This document shows, piece after piece, positions 10,020 to 18,678 of a stretch of 25,313 nucleotides of DNA. The notes beneath the pieces are model-generated. The model was not told where the DNA came from. It searched no databases and saw nothing but the letters and a program-made list of their open reading frames with translations. The DNA is from Stentor coeruleus (Eukaryota > Ciliophora > Heterotrichea > Heterotrichida > Stentoridae), in NCBI GenBank assembly GCA_001970955.1, contig MPUH01001042.1, forward strand, positions 1-25,313. Direction: 5' to 3'. The number at the start of each line of letters is the position of its first letter. Position 1 is the first letter of the stretch. Both the position numbers and the translations under genes were made by a program.

Positions 10020-10800
10020 AAATGCTCTTAAATATAATATGCTGTAAGCCTTAGATAAATAATACATTAGTTAATTAATTTCCTTCCTATAAATATCAAC
10101 CTCATATTAATCATAATAAATCACTTAATATTTCACTTTAAATTTTTTAACTATAACATAAGTGTATTCAATAACCCAAAACATCTAACTTAAATAGAAC
10201 CCTTTGATTATGATGCTGAAATAGNTAACCCAAAACATCTAACTTAAATAGAACCCTTTGATTATGATGCTGAAATAGTAATTCAATATAAACTAATCAA
10301 GACCAAATATCTAAATCTTTATCATCTCTTTTATAAAAATCTTCTAACTTCCAACAAATACTTGAGTCCAAAAATAATAAATTAGCTTTTTAAACAACTT
10401 CCATCACTCGAAATCTAGTCTAAAACTATATAATCTTCTTTCATCCTAGACTCGCTAAAATTTCAAAAAATCATCAAATAAAATCATAAAAGGCATATCA
10501 AAACTCTGAACATCAAGAATGCATAAACTTCATTTTATCCCATATAAAATATATACAAGCCTAAAAAATATATCACAAAAAAAGAAAATACTTAAAAACT
10601 ACTGTTCTTATGTGATTTACACAATGAAAAAGTAAAAACTCACACCATATCGCAGACAAATTTCAGTACAAATTTTAAGATTCTTTCAACTAAACAGTAA
10701 TCTAATATAAAATCATCAAATAGCCAAAACAAAGTCTATATCCCAAAAATATTAATAAAAATCATTCAAAAGCATCATCAAATTATAAAATCCCAATTCA
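10020..10800 (+). pseudogene. Decayed tandem copy of the downstream FYVE-like/CaaX gene
   Basis: Words of this tract recur in order and at an almost constant offset in the intact gene 10956-11948. AATAACCCA at 10170 matches 11355. TTATCATCTCTTT at 10319 matches 11451. ATCAAGAATGCA at 10512 matches 11665. TTATGTGATTTACACAA at 10608 matches 11766. CAACTA at 10688 matches 11848. Between anchors the two tracts remain alignable with substitutions and small gaps, and many G of the intact gene read A here. No frame stays open. The similarity is strong from about 10170 to 10790 and weaker toward 9900-10020, where the zinc-finger part would lie. The offset is about 1130-1160 downstream of the N at 10226 and about 1185 upstream of it, as expected from the 55-nt join artefact. 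Start and end are approximate. Confidence 0.75.
10172..10280. repeat. Assembly-overlap duplication around N at 10226
   Basis: The 54 nt at 10172-10225 are repeated at 10227-10280 around a single N. This is an unmerged contig overlap inside the gene relic. Confidence 0.9.
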
Positions 10801-10955
10801 CATATCATATTTTAATAGTATATACCATTTACCTAACTAAATTGTATACATTTTTATAAAAGCCATACTATTTTTGACTAATAAAATCTAAAATTATCCT
10901 TACTATCTCATATAAATTCTTCTTTCCTAATTAAAATCTATCGATAATTAATATA

Positions 10956-11948
10956 ATGGCAAATTCTTTCCTCTCGTTTGATTCGTGTTTATCTGACTCC
11001 GATAGCGAAAATGACAAAAACGAAGATTCGAAAATCCAAGGAAATTGCTCTATATGCAAAGTTAGACTTAATATTGTTGGTATACAGCATACAAGAAGTG
11101 CAAGGTGTAATAAATGTAAAAATATTCTCTGTGTTAATTGTGTTTCTGATAGAGAGACATATAAGAGACAAAAACAATGTATTTGTAAAACTTGTGGTCA
11201 TAAAGATTTACTTATTGATAATGATACGTTGGAAATTGAAGAACGATATGCTGAAGTAGAATTACTTAAGGATAAAATCAGACAAGCAGGTACACAAAAA
11301 AATCTTTTGGCTATACATAATAAAGAATTACAGTTAGAAATTGATGATGTTCTTAATAACCCAGAACGGTTTATTCGTAAAGAAACCCTGAGATCCTTAC
11401 GCCATAACCACATCTCTCTTAAAACCGAAAGAGATGAAATATCTCATTCATTATCATCTCTTTCACATCAAATTTCTAAATCATGGCAAGATTTTGATTC
11501 TAAAAATAAATGGATTGAGTCTTTAAGCAACTCATATCATCCCAAATCTGAAGAAGAAGCAACACTAAAACATGAAATCCTCATCCATCGTCTAAACTCC
11601 TTAAAAATTCAAAAAATCGTCAAACAAATATCCTTAAAATCTACTCCTAATCCAGATTCCGAGTATCAAGAATGCACAAAACTAGCTTCATCTCATGAAG
11701 AATTAACAGAAGATCTAAAAACACTCATCATAAAAGAACAAGAAAAGACTATAAAACTACAGTCTTTATGTGATTTACACAAAGAAAAAATCAAAAGCCA
11801 AAGCTTAGCTGCAAACAAACTTCAGTTGATATATTCAAATTTTCTATCAACTAGGCAACGATCTAGCATAGACTCATTTCTCTTAAATCGCAAATCAAGA
11901 TCTGAGTCTATGTCTTTAAAAAAATGTTCATCATGTATGATATTCTAA
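10956..11948 (+). CDS. FYVE-like zinc-finger, coiled-coil protein with CaaX end
   Basis: A 330-residue protein. The N-terminus is acidic/Ser-rich. Cysteines at 31/34, 51/54, 59/62 and 77/80 (plus C75) give CxxC-x16-CxxC-x4-CxxC-x14-CxxC, with ARCNKC resembling the R-x-x-C-x-x-C core of FYVE and rabphilin-type fingers. The basic RRKHHCR-like patch of phosphatidylinositol-3-phosphate binders is not complete, so lipid binding is uncertain. Residues ~90-290 are charged heptad-like helix, probably coiled coil. The last four residues are CMIF, a CaaX box; X = Phe would favour geranylgeranylation in known systems, and another Cys sits three residues before. Together these suggest a membrane-tethered Rab-effector-like adaptor. 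The gene has no intron and ends 29 nt from the convergent RPN1 stop. A decayed copy lies directly upstream. Confidence 0.7.
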   Translation: MANSFLSFDSCLSDSDSENDKNEDSKIQGNCSICKVRLNIVGIQHTRSARCNKCKNILCVNCVSDRETYKRQKQCICKTCGHKDLLIDNDTLEIEERYAEVELLKDKIRQAGTQKNLLAIHNKELQLEIDDVLNNPERFIRKETLRSLRHNHISLKTERDEISHSLSSLSHQISKSWQDFDSKNKWIESLSNSYHPKSEEEATLKHEILIHRLNSLKIQKIVKQISLKSTPNPDSEYQECTKLASSHEELTEDLKTLIIKEQEKTIKLQSLCDLHKEKIKSQSLAANKLQLIYSNFLSTRQRSSIDSFLLNRKSRSESMSLKKCSSCMIF

Positions 11949-11977
11949 TAAATATGCAATTTATAATTCCTAATCTG

Positions 11978-14641
11978 TTACTCAGGCTTATAATTGGGAT
12001 TTTTCTTGAGAATGATAAAGTTCTCAAGGACTTCATAACAAGGTTCAAACTCTTCTGTAGCTAGTTCAACTTTTTCCCCATATGAAAGTAGGACTGGTGT
12101 TGTATGAGTCTGAAATCCAGTAATAGTCCTTGGGTTACCAGCTTGACCAACAGTGTCAACAGCTTGTCCTACTCTAACTTGTACTGGTAAAGGTTTCAAG
12201 TTTTCATCAACCGTAACAAGCATTCTAGGATATATCGCACAAGCTAAATAATAAAGTAAATAATGTGCATGATCATGTAATAATTTATCAATATCTAACA
12301 TCATATGAAGAACAGTAAGAATCCCCCCAAGTGCAACAGGTGATAATAAAAACCTAGCAGATTGATAAGGATCAAGTGTCATAAGTCCTTTACCAAGATG
12401 TAACAAACCTTGAGCAATCCTCACCATAAAAAGCTGATTATCATCCATAGAATAATACCCTGCTAATTGTCTCAATATTCCAGCTAAACGTGAATTATTA
12501 GTCCCAGCACCAACTATGCCTATAGCAAAAATAGCACACTGAGCTACAATATTATCAGGGTCATGAGAAAGTTTAGATAAAATATCAATCATATTAACTT
12601 GTGGGTTGCTTATACATAATAAAGCCATAGCAAGTGGAGTTGCCCTACGTATATTCATAGTCCCATATTGTAACAAATGATCAAAAGTTCTCATAACCAT
12701 CTCAGTGCCAATATTTTCACCCATTGCTATAAGTGATACAGATATAACAGCAACCATTTGATACTGCCAATCTTTTTCTTCTAAATGTTCAGCACATACT
12801 TTAAGCATTTCTTGAACTTTAAGTACATTTCCAGAACCTGCATAAGCACATCCTTCAACAGTAAGCGCTGCATATTTTTTGATTTCTGGACCTAGCATAT
12901 CGTTTATTATAGATAAAGTTGTTGATACTCTATCTTGTTGACCCATAAACACTAAACCTATCCCAAGGGTGAAAAATCTTGCATATGGGCTTTTAAGTGC
13001 TGTATCTGATCTTTCCATTAAAGTTTGGATTATAGCTTGGGCAACATCATCATTACATGTACCAACATATAAAAGTCCAAGTCCTAAAGCTGCAAGGGCT
13101 GAACTTTCTATAGAAATCGATGTATCTATAACTAATGGTGTGAGGATTTCAAGTACATCTTCTCTTTGAGCACCTGCATATGCTATTGAAAGTCCTGCAA
13201 TTATCCCAACTCGGGTTTTATCATTAGCTTTTTCAAGTTCATCTGATAATAATGCGAATACTGGGTCATTTTCATTTTGGATCCCTGCATTTGCGATACC
13301 AAAAGCTAATGAAGCTCCTGATTTTATAAACTCATCTCTAGAGTATTGGTATTTATCAATATGACTTGTCCCTTCTTCTAAATTCCATAATAATAACATA
13401 CCAAGAGAAGCTGATGCTGTAAGATTAGCCCAATCTTTATGCCTACCAAGCCAACGTTTTTCTTCAGTTAGCATAATATTATCATTACAATAACCCACAT
13501 TTACAAAAGCATTCACTAATGTATTGGCCAAGCTCAGCTTGGCTGTATCTGTAGATCCTTGAGCATTTCTTGGCCTTTCTTCAAGATGAGACTTGTATAT
13601 ATCTTCAGGGATTTTAGGTGCTAAAACATCAAGGTCGGTAGCTAATTTTATAAATGCTTGACTAAGAAACTCATTCGATATAATTTTCGCCATTTCTTCA
13701 NATATATCTTCAGGGATTTTAGGTGCTAAAACATCAAGGTCGGTAGCTAATTTTATAAATGCTTGGCTAAGAAACTCATTCGATATAATTTTCGCCATTT
13801 CTTCATTTTCTACTTTGTAATTGTATTTATTCCTTGCTAACAAATAGCACATTTGCTTCAAAGTTACTTCATCTGTTGTAGACTCCATAGCTTGACTGAT
13901 TTCTTCTGGTCTATTGATTTTTAAAGCAATCCTTAAAGCTTCAGGGTATTTGTTAACCTTTAAATAACATTGAAAACACACACTCAAAGTTTTATAATGG
14001 TCTTCTGGGTCAGCTGAATATAATGAAGTGCTTGATATATAATCGCATATTCTTTTATAATTATCATTATCAACATAATCAATGATTTTTTCCAACACAT
14101 CGATTTCTTCAAGTAAGTCAATAGCTTCACATTCTCCAGAGCTTTTAATAAGAAATGGGAGAATAATTTCAACGATATTAAGTAATTTCCCATGAGATTC
14201 ATGATTAGCTAAATACTCTTCTTGCATTTCTCCACATAGAGTTCGCACATATTCATGTCCCCAATTTGTTGCTGCTGAAATATCCCCTTCAAGTAAATAT
14301 TGTAATGTTTCCCGGCCATCAGGGCTTCCCATAGTGGTCGCAAGAACAGATATAAAATTTGCTAAGCGGGTTTTAGTATCTGATAAAGAAAGGCTTGTAT
14401 AGTAATTTTTCAATGTTTCATAGTGAGATTTGAGGAATTTCAATGGTTTTGGTATTGAAGTCATTGATGTTGTTGCGTTGCGAACTTCTGATTCTAGTTG
14501 ATTGAGAACTTGTAAAGAGTCTGAGCTTTCTTGAAGCTGGGTGACTAGTAAACTTAGTTTGTCTCTTAAGGCAGCATCTTCTTCTGATAAGTCCTGAGTC
14601 ACCTTTTCAACCTTTTCAGGCTTTTCAGCTATTTCAGCCAT
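11978..14641 (-). CDS. RPN1: 26S proteasome regulatory subunit RPN1 (PSMD2)
   Basis: This is the largest non-ATPase subunit of the proteasome base, which docks ubiquitin and shuttle receptors (RAD23, DSK2) and binds the ATPase ring. Seen: an N-terminal acidic/charged segment; LEGDISAATNWGHEYVRTLCGEM, typical of the family; central proteasome/cyclosome repeats such as GIANAGIQNENDPVFALL, GLSIAYAGAQREDVLEIL, ALGLGLLYVGTCNDDV and FTLGIGLVFMGQQ; and a C-terminus ending NFIILKKNPNYKPE, matching the conserved RPN1 end. As written the frame has 887 codons, but 35 of these are an assembly artefact (104-nt duplication plus N at 13701), so the true length is about 852, a little shorter than the ~900-1000 of other eukaryotes. 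There is no intron, and the stop is TAA. The start MAEIAEKPEKVEK lies 28 nt after the stop of a small co-directional ORF. Confidence 0.95.
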   Translation of the reverse strand: MAEIAEKPEKVEKVTQDLSEEDAALRDKLSLLVTQLQESSDSLQVLNQLESEVRNATTSMTSIPKPLKFLKSHYETLKNYYTSLSLSDTKTRLANFISVLATTMGSPDGRETLQYLLEGDISAATNWGHEYVRTLCGEMQEEYLANHESHGKLLNIVEIILPFLIKSSGECEAIDLLEEIDVLEKIIDYVDNDNYKRICDYISSTSLYSADPEDHYKTLSVCFQCYLKVNKYPEALRIALKINRPEEISQAMESTTDEVTLKQMCYLLARNKYNYKVENEEMAKIISNEFLSQAFIKLATDLDVLAPKIPEDIXEEMAKIISNEFLSQAFIKLATDLDVLAPKIPEDIYKSHLEERPRNAQGSTDTAKLSLANTLVNAFVNVGYCNDNIMLTEEKRWLGRHKDWANLTASASLGMLLLWNLEEGTSHIDKYQYSRDEFIKSGASLAFGIANAGIQNENDPVFALLSDELEKANDKTRVGIIAGLSIAYAGAQREDVLEILTPLVIDTSISIESSALAALGLGLLYVGTCNDDVAQAIIQTLMERSDTALKSPYARFFTLGIGLVFMGQQDRVSTTLSIINDMLGPEIKKYAALTVEGCAYAGSGNVLKVQEMLKVCAEHLEEKDWQYQMVAVISVSLIAMGENIGTEMVMRTFDHLLQYGTMNIRRATPLAMALLCISNPQVNMIDILSKLSHDPDNIVAQCAIFAIGIVGAGTNNSRLAGILRQLAGYYSMDDNQLFMVRIAQGLLHLGKGLMTLDPYQSARFLLSPVALGGILTVLHMMLDIDKLLHDHAHYLLYYLACAIYPRMLVTVDENLKPLPVQVRVGQAVDTVGQAGNPRTITGFQTHTTPVLLSYGEKVELATEEFEPCYEVLENFIILKKNPNYKPE
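13597..13805. repeat. Assembly-overlap duplication around N at 13701
   Basis: The 104 nt at 13597-13700 recur at 13702-13805 with one A/G difference and one N between. The 105 extra bases keep the frame, so RPN1 falsely appears to contain a 35-residue repeat. Confidence 0.92.
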
Positions 14642-14669
14642 TTATATCAAAATACTTAAAATTTTTAGA

Positions 14670-14918
14670 CTAGTTCATCCGCAGATTGTTGTCTTTCATT
14701 ATCTTGACTTTCATAAGTCTTTGGACTCGTTGTGAGTATGTACGCTTCCATCTTCGCTTGTGGTTGACGATTTCGAGAATCTCGTCTTCCATGAAGTCTT
14801 CGTCTACGGTTCGACGCTTTCTTTGCTCTTTGATTTCTGATATGTAGTCTTTTACACCGACATCTTCGCTGCCTTTGACTTTGCCTGGATTGGTTTTGGA
14901 TTTGGGCTCGGTTTTCAT
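14670..14918 (-). CDS. Small basic protein ahead of RPN1, function unknown
   Basis: An 82-residue frame, lysine/arginine-rich with an acidic centre: KEQRKRRTVDEDFMEDEI, then NHKRRWKRTYSQRVQRL. The two basic clusters look like nuclear-localisation signals. No family was recognised. The base composition is more GC-balanced than the flanks, which supports real coding. It ends with TAG 28 nt before the RPN1 start on the same strand, too close for an obvious separate promoter. The two may share a transcript, or RPN1 may initiate inside this gene. A run of seven G (sense strand, 14935-14929) lies just upstream of the ATG, unusual in the otherwise G-poor upstream tract. An unrecognised upstream exon joining it to something else is possible. 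Confidence 0.55.
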   Translation of the reverse strand: MKTEPKSKTNPGKVKGSEDVGVKDYISEIKEQRKRRTVDEDFMEDEILEIVNHKRRWKRTYSQRVQRLMKVKIMKDNNLRMN

Positions 14919-15616
14919 ATGATTATAACCCCCCCTTGAGATGAAGAATTATTTTTTTATTATTTGATGGAGAAGTAGGAGTTTGTGGAAAATGTGGAAG
15001 ATGAAGGAGGAGGATTTTATGGGTTTTGTTAGGAGTTTTAAAGGAAATGGGTGGAAGTTAGATTTTTGGTTTTGATTTTGGAAAATTGGAGTGAGAGTTT
15101 TAAAGAAGGTTTGTAGGATTTTATAGGATAAATTTTGTGGGTTTTTTTTTTGAGGGTGTGATTGGAATGGAGAGTATTTTGATTTGTGAGGGGTTATAAT
15201 GGGAAATTTTGGATGAGAGTTAGTTTTAATTGATTGTATGTGAGAAATTATGATTTGTAAGTATGGTTTAGATGTATTGAGTAAAAATGCACTAATGTTT
15301 AAGGGAAAATATAGTAAATAGTTTGANGGTTATAATGGGAAATTTTGGATGAGAGTTAGTTTTAATTGATTGTATGTGAGAAATTATGATTGTAAGTATG
15401 ATTTAGATGTATTGAGTAAAAATGCACTAATGTTTAAGGGAAAATATAGTAAATAGTTTGAATAGGGAATGGTTGTATTTTATATAATCTAAATAGTATA
15501 ATAGCAAGATTATATCAATCAGTTTTTAATTGCTATTCATACTATTAATTTATTATATCTAATACAATCGCCAAAACATTTACTTAAACTCATACCCGTT
15601 AAATATTAAAAGTTCG
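14919..15616. other. Divergent intergenic, strongly C-poor on + strand
   Basis: This is about 700 nt between the small basic gene (-) and the next + gene. From 14940 to about 15470 the plus strand is nearly devoid of C, so the sense strand of the minus genes is G-poor upstream. The C run at 14929-14935 is an exception. It contains the 135-nt assembly duplication. The last ~75 nt before 15617 regain C. No gene was seen. Confidence 0.6.
15192..15461. repeat. Assembly-overlap duplication around N at 15327
   Basis: Copy 15192-15326 (135 nt) and copy 15328-15461 (134 nt) differ by one deleted T and one G/A change, with one N between. This is probably two haplotype versions of one locus that the assembler did not merge. 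Confidence 0.9.
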
Positions 15617-16006
15617 ATGATATTTGATTATAAGAAAATAATCATGACAGTTTATTCTGCAAAAAGAAACTCAATAGGGGAAATTATGAGAAATTTACAA
15701 GAACCCAATACGAAAAGTTATAGTCTGACTTTAAAGGATGAATTAAAAACTCCTGGTATTAAGCATTCATCACCGATACCTAGTCTCAGATTTGAAAGCC
15801 CATTATACTTAAGAAGAGTTTCACGTGTCCACTCGCCTTGGCCAAAAGAGTTCAATCATAAATATGATAAGAACTATATAATAAGAAACCCTTTAATCTT
15901 AATAGAAGGTTATCAAGTAAAAGTGCGAGACAAATATGCAACACCAACTAGCCAAAGGAATACTTATAAATTAGTCACTAAATTGCCTTTAATTAAGTTT
16001 GATTAG
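15617..16006 (+). CDS. Small basic protein, function unknown
   Basis: The frame gives 129 residues from ATG 15617, or 120 from the second ATG at 15644 (MTVYSAKRNS), which has the more AT-rich start context common here; I consider 15644 at least as likely. The sequence is basic and rich in Ser, Pro and Tyr, for example TPGIKHSSPIPSLRFESPLY and VHSPWPKEFNHKYDKNY. It has several SP/TP pairs, no hydrophobic segment and no recognised domain. The stop is TAG. It lies 134 nt upstream of the coiled-coil gene on the same strand. Ciliary or cytoskeletal proteins in ciliates often look like this, but that is only a guess. Confidence 0.55.
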   Translation: MIFDYKKIIMTVYSAKRNSIGEIMRNLQEPNTKSYSLTLKDELKTPGIKHSSPIPSLRFESPLYLRRVSRVHSPWPKEFNHKYDKNYIIRNPLILIEGYQVKVRDKYATPTSQRNTYKLVTKLPLIKFD

Positions 16007-16140
16007 CAATTCAGAAATGTGATTTTCATATCAATTTCGACTGTATGAAAAAGTTATAAGTTTATTTCTGATTTTTATAGATGAGTTATATAAAAGTTTA
16101 TTTTCCATACTAATTTTCGCTTATAAGCATGTCCATATAA

Positions 16141-18600
16141 ATGATAAATGAGAAAGGAATAGATAAACTACTTGAAAAGCTTTCTTGTAGCCTTGGGTCA
16201 TTACAAGGCACGTATAAAGATTTTGCAAGCAAATGTGATAAGATTGACAAAAGAAACTATTCTCTCCGTAATAGTATTTCGAGAAACCCTGACTTTATTC
16301 AAGAGTCAATTTTAGACTTAAAAGAAACTTTAGCAATAGACAGTAAAATTTTTATTGAGCTTAAAGATTCCTTAGAAACTCTTGATAAAAAGTGCAGAGA
16401 AAGCCTTGGGCTTGTTAAAATCCCAGATCAATTCTCAAAAAATATACAAAAATCTTTAGTCTACTTGACTAAATTATTTCAAAGCGATTTTATAAATATA
16501 GAGCAAAGATTTGATGAACTTTTAGAAACTATTCAAAGTATGCTAGATAAAAATAGACCAAGTAATTCTTCAACAAGAAACTTTGAAGCAGAACTTTCTA
16601 TTGCTAAAAGCCTTAGCTATGGTGATGTAAAACCTTTACTTAAAAGATGGTCTATTTCAGAACTCCAATCCCCACAGTCACCTAAATGCTTAGATTGTCA
16701 GAAAGTATATAATGAGTCTAAAACGATTATTAACAAGACAGGTTCTGTGGTTAATAAAATCAACTCACATACTTTTGAATGGCCAAAAGAAGAAAATCTT
16801 GAGAAAAGTCATCATCAAATAATGAGCTTTCCATCAGATAACAACTATGAATTATCTATGGCTACTGAACAGTTTGTTTCTATGAAAAGTGTTGAGAACT
16901 TAAAAAAAGAAATTGAAAGTCTTAAGACATGCTTGAAAAATGCTGAAAATAATAGCAAAAGTAATTTTTACAAACTTGAAAACGATTCTCTTCTTATGGA
17001 AACTAACTGCAAAAATATTAAAATAGCTGATTTGGAATCTGAATTACAACAAAAATCATTTAAAATACAAGAATTAATGATGTTATTAGAGAATTTAAAT
17101 CATCAGAAAACAAATTCTCAAAACCTATCATCAGAAATCAAGCTTAATTTAGAAAACCATATAAACAATCTGAATTTAAAAATAAAAAAACTGGAGTTTG
17201 AATGTATGGAAAACGCTCAAACCATCACAAAAAAAGTAGAAAAAATTGAAAAGCTTGAAGAAGAAAGCACGAATTATAAAACGAAATGCGAAAGACTTGA
17301 AGAAAAATGCTTAAAACTTCAAGAATTTGCTACAAAAAAAATTGAAAAAGTGAAAAAAACTAAAGAAAAAATGACTGAAATAAACAAAAATGTTGAAAGT
17401 AATGAGAAATTAATAGAAATGCTAGTAGAAAAAGATATGGAATTGAGAAAATATAAAGAAATATTAAGTTTTCAGGAAGGAGATTTATTTGAGAAAACCC
17501 AAGACTTGCAACAAATGTTAATTTCTTACGAAAAAATTAAAGAATTACTAGAAGAAACAAAGGAAAAAAATATCGAACTTAATGAAAAATCCCAAGAATA
17601 TAAAAAAATAATAGAAGAAATAAAGGAAAAAAATATTGAACTAAATGAAAAGTCCCAAGAATATAAAAAAGCAATAGAAGAAAAATATGAAAGTTTGAAT
17701 GATGAAAATAAAAGAATAAAAACAATATTATTAGAGGCAATTGAAAAAGAAAAATCAATGAAAATACAAGAGGATCAAAACAAAATTTTTAATGAAAAGA
17801 TTACTACTTTGGAAACTAAAGTATCTGAGTTAAATGAACAAATAGAAGTCCTTCAAGAAAGAAACGAAGAACTGTAAGAGATAATTAGTGATGAGTTTAA
17901 TAGTGAGCTTTTAAAGAAAATAGAAAACAAGGAATTACAAGTATCAACCATAAACTCAAATTCTGAGATTTTGAAAGAATCAAACGAAACACTGAAACAA
18001 AAGCTAAAGTCAGAAAACGAAACAAAAGAAAAACTTGTAAAAGACAATGAAAGCCTTGTAGAATCTCAGAATTTTATATCTGATTACATAAATTCTCTTA
18101 AAGAGTCTTATGAAAAAGCAATGTCTAGCCTAAAAACCCAAATCGATCAGTTAAAGAAAAAAATTATCGAACATGAACAAACTATACACCTTCAGCAGTA
18201 TCTTTACAACAAACTACAATCAGAAAAAACTATCATAGAACCTTCTAATAAATTCAGAAAATTCAACAGACAAAAAACAAGTCCTGCAGGATCTGATTCA
18301 AGTCAATTAAAATCAATAGAAGCACTCAAGAAAATTTTTGATACTAAAACATTAGATTTTAATATTGCAGCAATTATAGGTATAGAACTTGATGAAAGTG
18401 ATCCTGAAAAATTTGTCGACAGAATTGTTGAGCTTAAAAAAGAACGTGATACTTATTATGTAGCATCTGAAAGATCTGAAGATTTGATAAATGAACTTAA
18501 AGAAGTTCTTAATGAAGAAAATGAAAATAACCTACTTAACTGCGTTGTAAAACTTAAAGGAAACTCAAATAGTGTTAAAACTATTAAGAAGAAAAAATAA
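16141..18600 (+). CDS. Long coiled-coil protein, one 15-nt intron
   Basis: Two exons, 16141-17873 and 17889-18600, give 814 residues. Splicing turns the apparent stop CTG TAA GAG into CTT GAT GAG and continues LDEFNSELLKKIENKELQV into the second part. The N-terminal ~250 residues are less repetitive and include CLDCQKVYN. From about residue 250 to 700 the protein is Lys/Glu/Asn-rich heptad sequence, typical long coiled coil. A 63-nt (21-residue) unit containing KEKNIELNEKSQEYKK occurs twice in tandem at 17554-17679. The C-terminal ~120 residues (from FDTKTLDFNIAAIIGIELDE) look more globular and end in a basic KTIKKKK tail. No family was recognised; centrosomal/basal-body, cortical or Golgi scaffolds share this architecture. 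The stop TAA lies 78 nt from the convergent minus gene. Confidence 0.8.
17554..17679 (+). repeat. Tandem 63-nt duplication in coiled-coil gene
   Basis: Two units, 17554-17616 and 17617-17679, encode 21 residues (three heptads) each and differ at two residues plus a few silent sites. The silent differences and absence of an N argue for a true duplication, unlike the assembly joins. Confidence 0.85.
17874..17888 (+). other. 15-nt spliceosomal intron
   Basis: It reads GTAAGAGATAATTAG. It is phase 2; retention gives CTG followed at once by TAA. Removal fuses the 578-codon and downstream frames of the coiled-coil gene. Confidence 0.88.
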
Positions 18601-18678
18601 ATTTAAAAGTATATATAAATTGCTTTTAAAAAAATTGTTACGCATGTTGTGAATTACGAGGGAAATTTTTAGACTAGT

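Larger units (their letters stand above)
9594..10955. other. Divergent intergenic region holding a gene relic
   Basis: This is 1.36 kb between the 5' ends of the LRR gene (-) and the FYVE-like gene (+). The left ~300-400 nt have no recognisable content. Most of the right part is a G-poor, decayed copy of the downstream gene (listed separately). The last ~150 nt before the ATG at 10956 would contain the promoter; no clear box was recognised. Confidence 0.55.

Noticed and set aside
10886-10901. Minus-strand CTAA...TTAC 16-mer resembling a miniature intron
   Set aside because: It lies outside any open frame and joins nothing when removed.
13597-13805. Apparent 35-residue internal duplication in RPN1
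   Set aside because: The copies meet at a single N and match the pattern of other unmerged contig overlaps.
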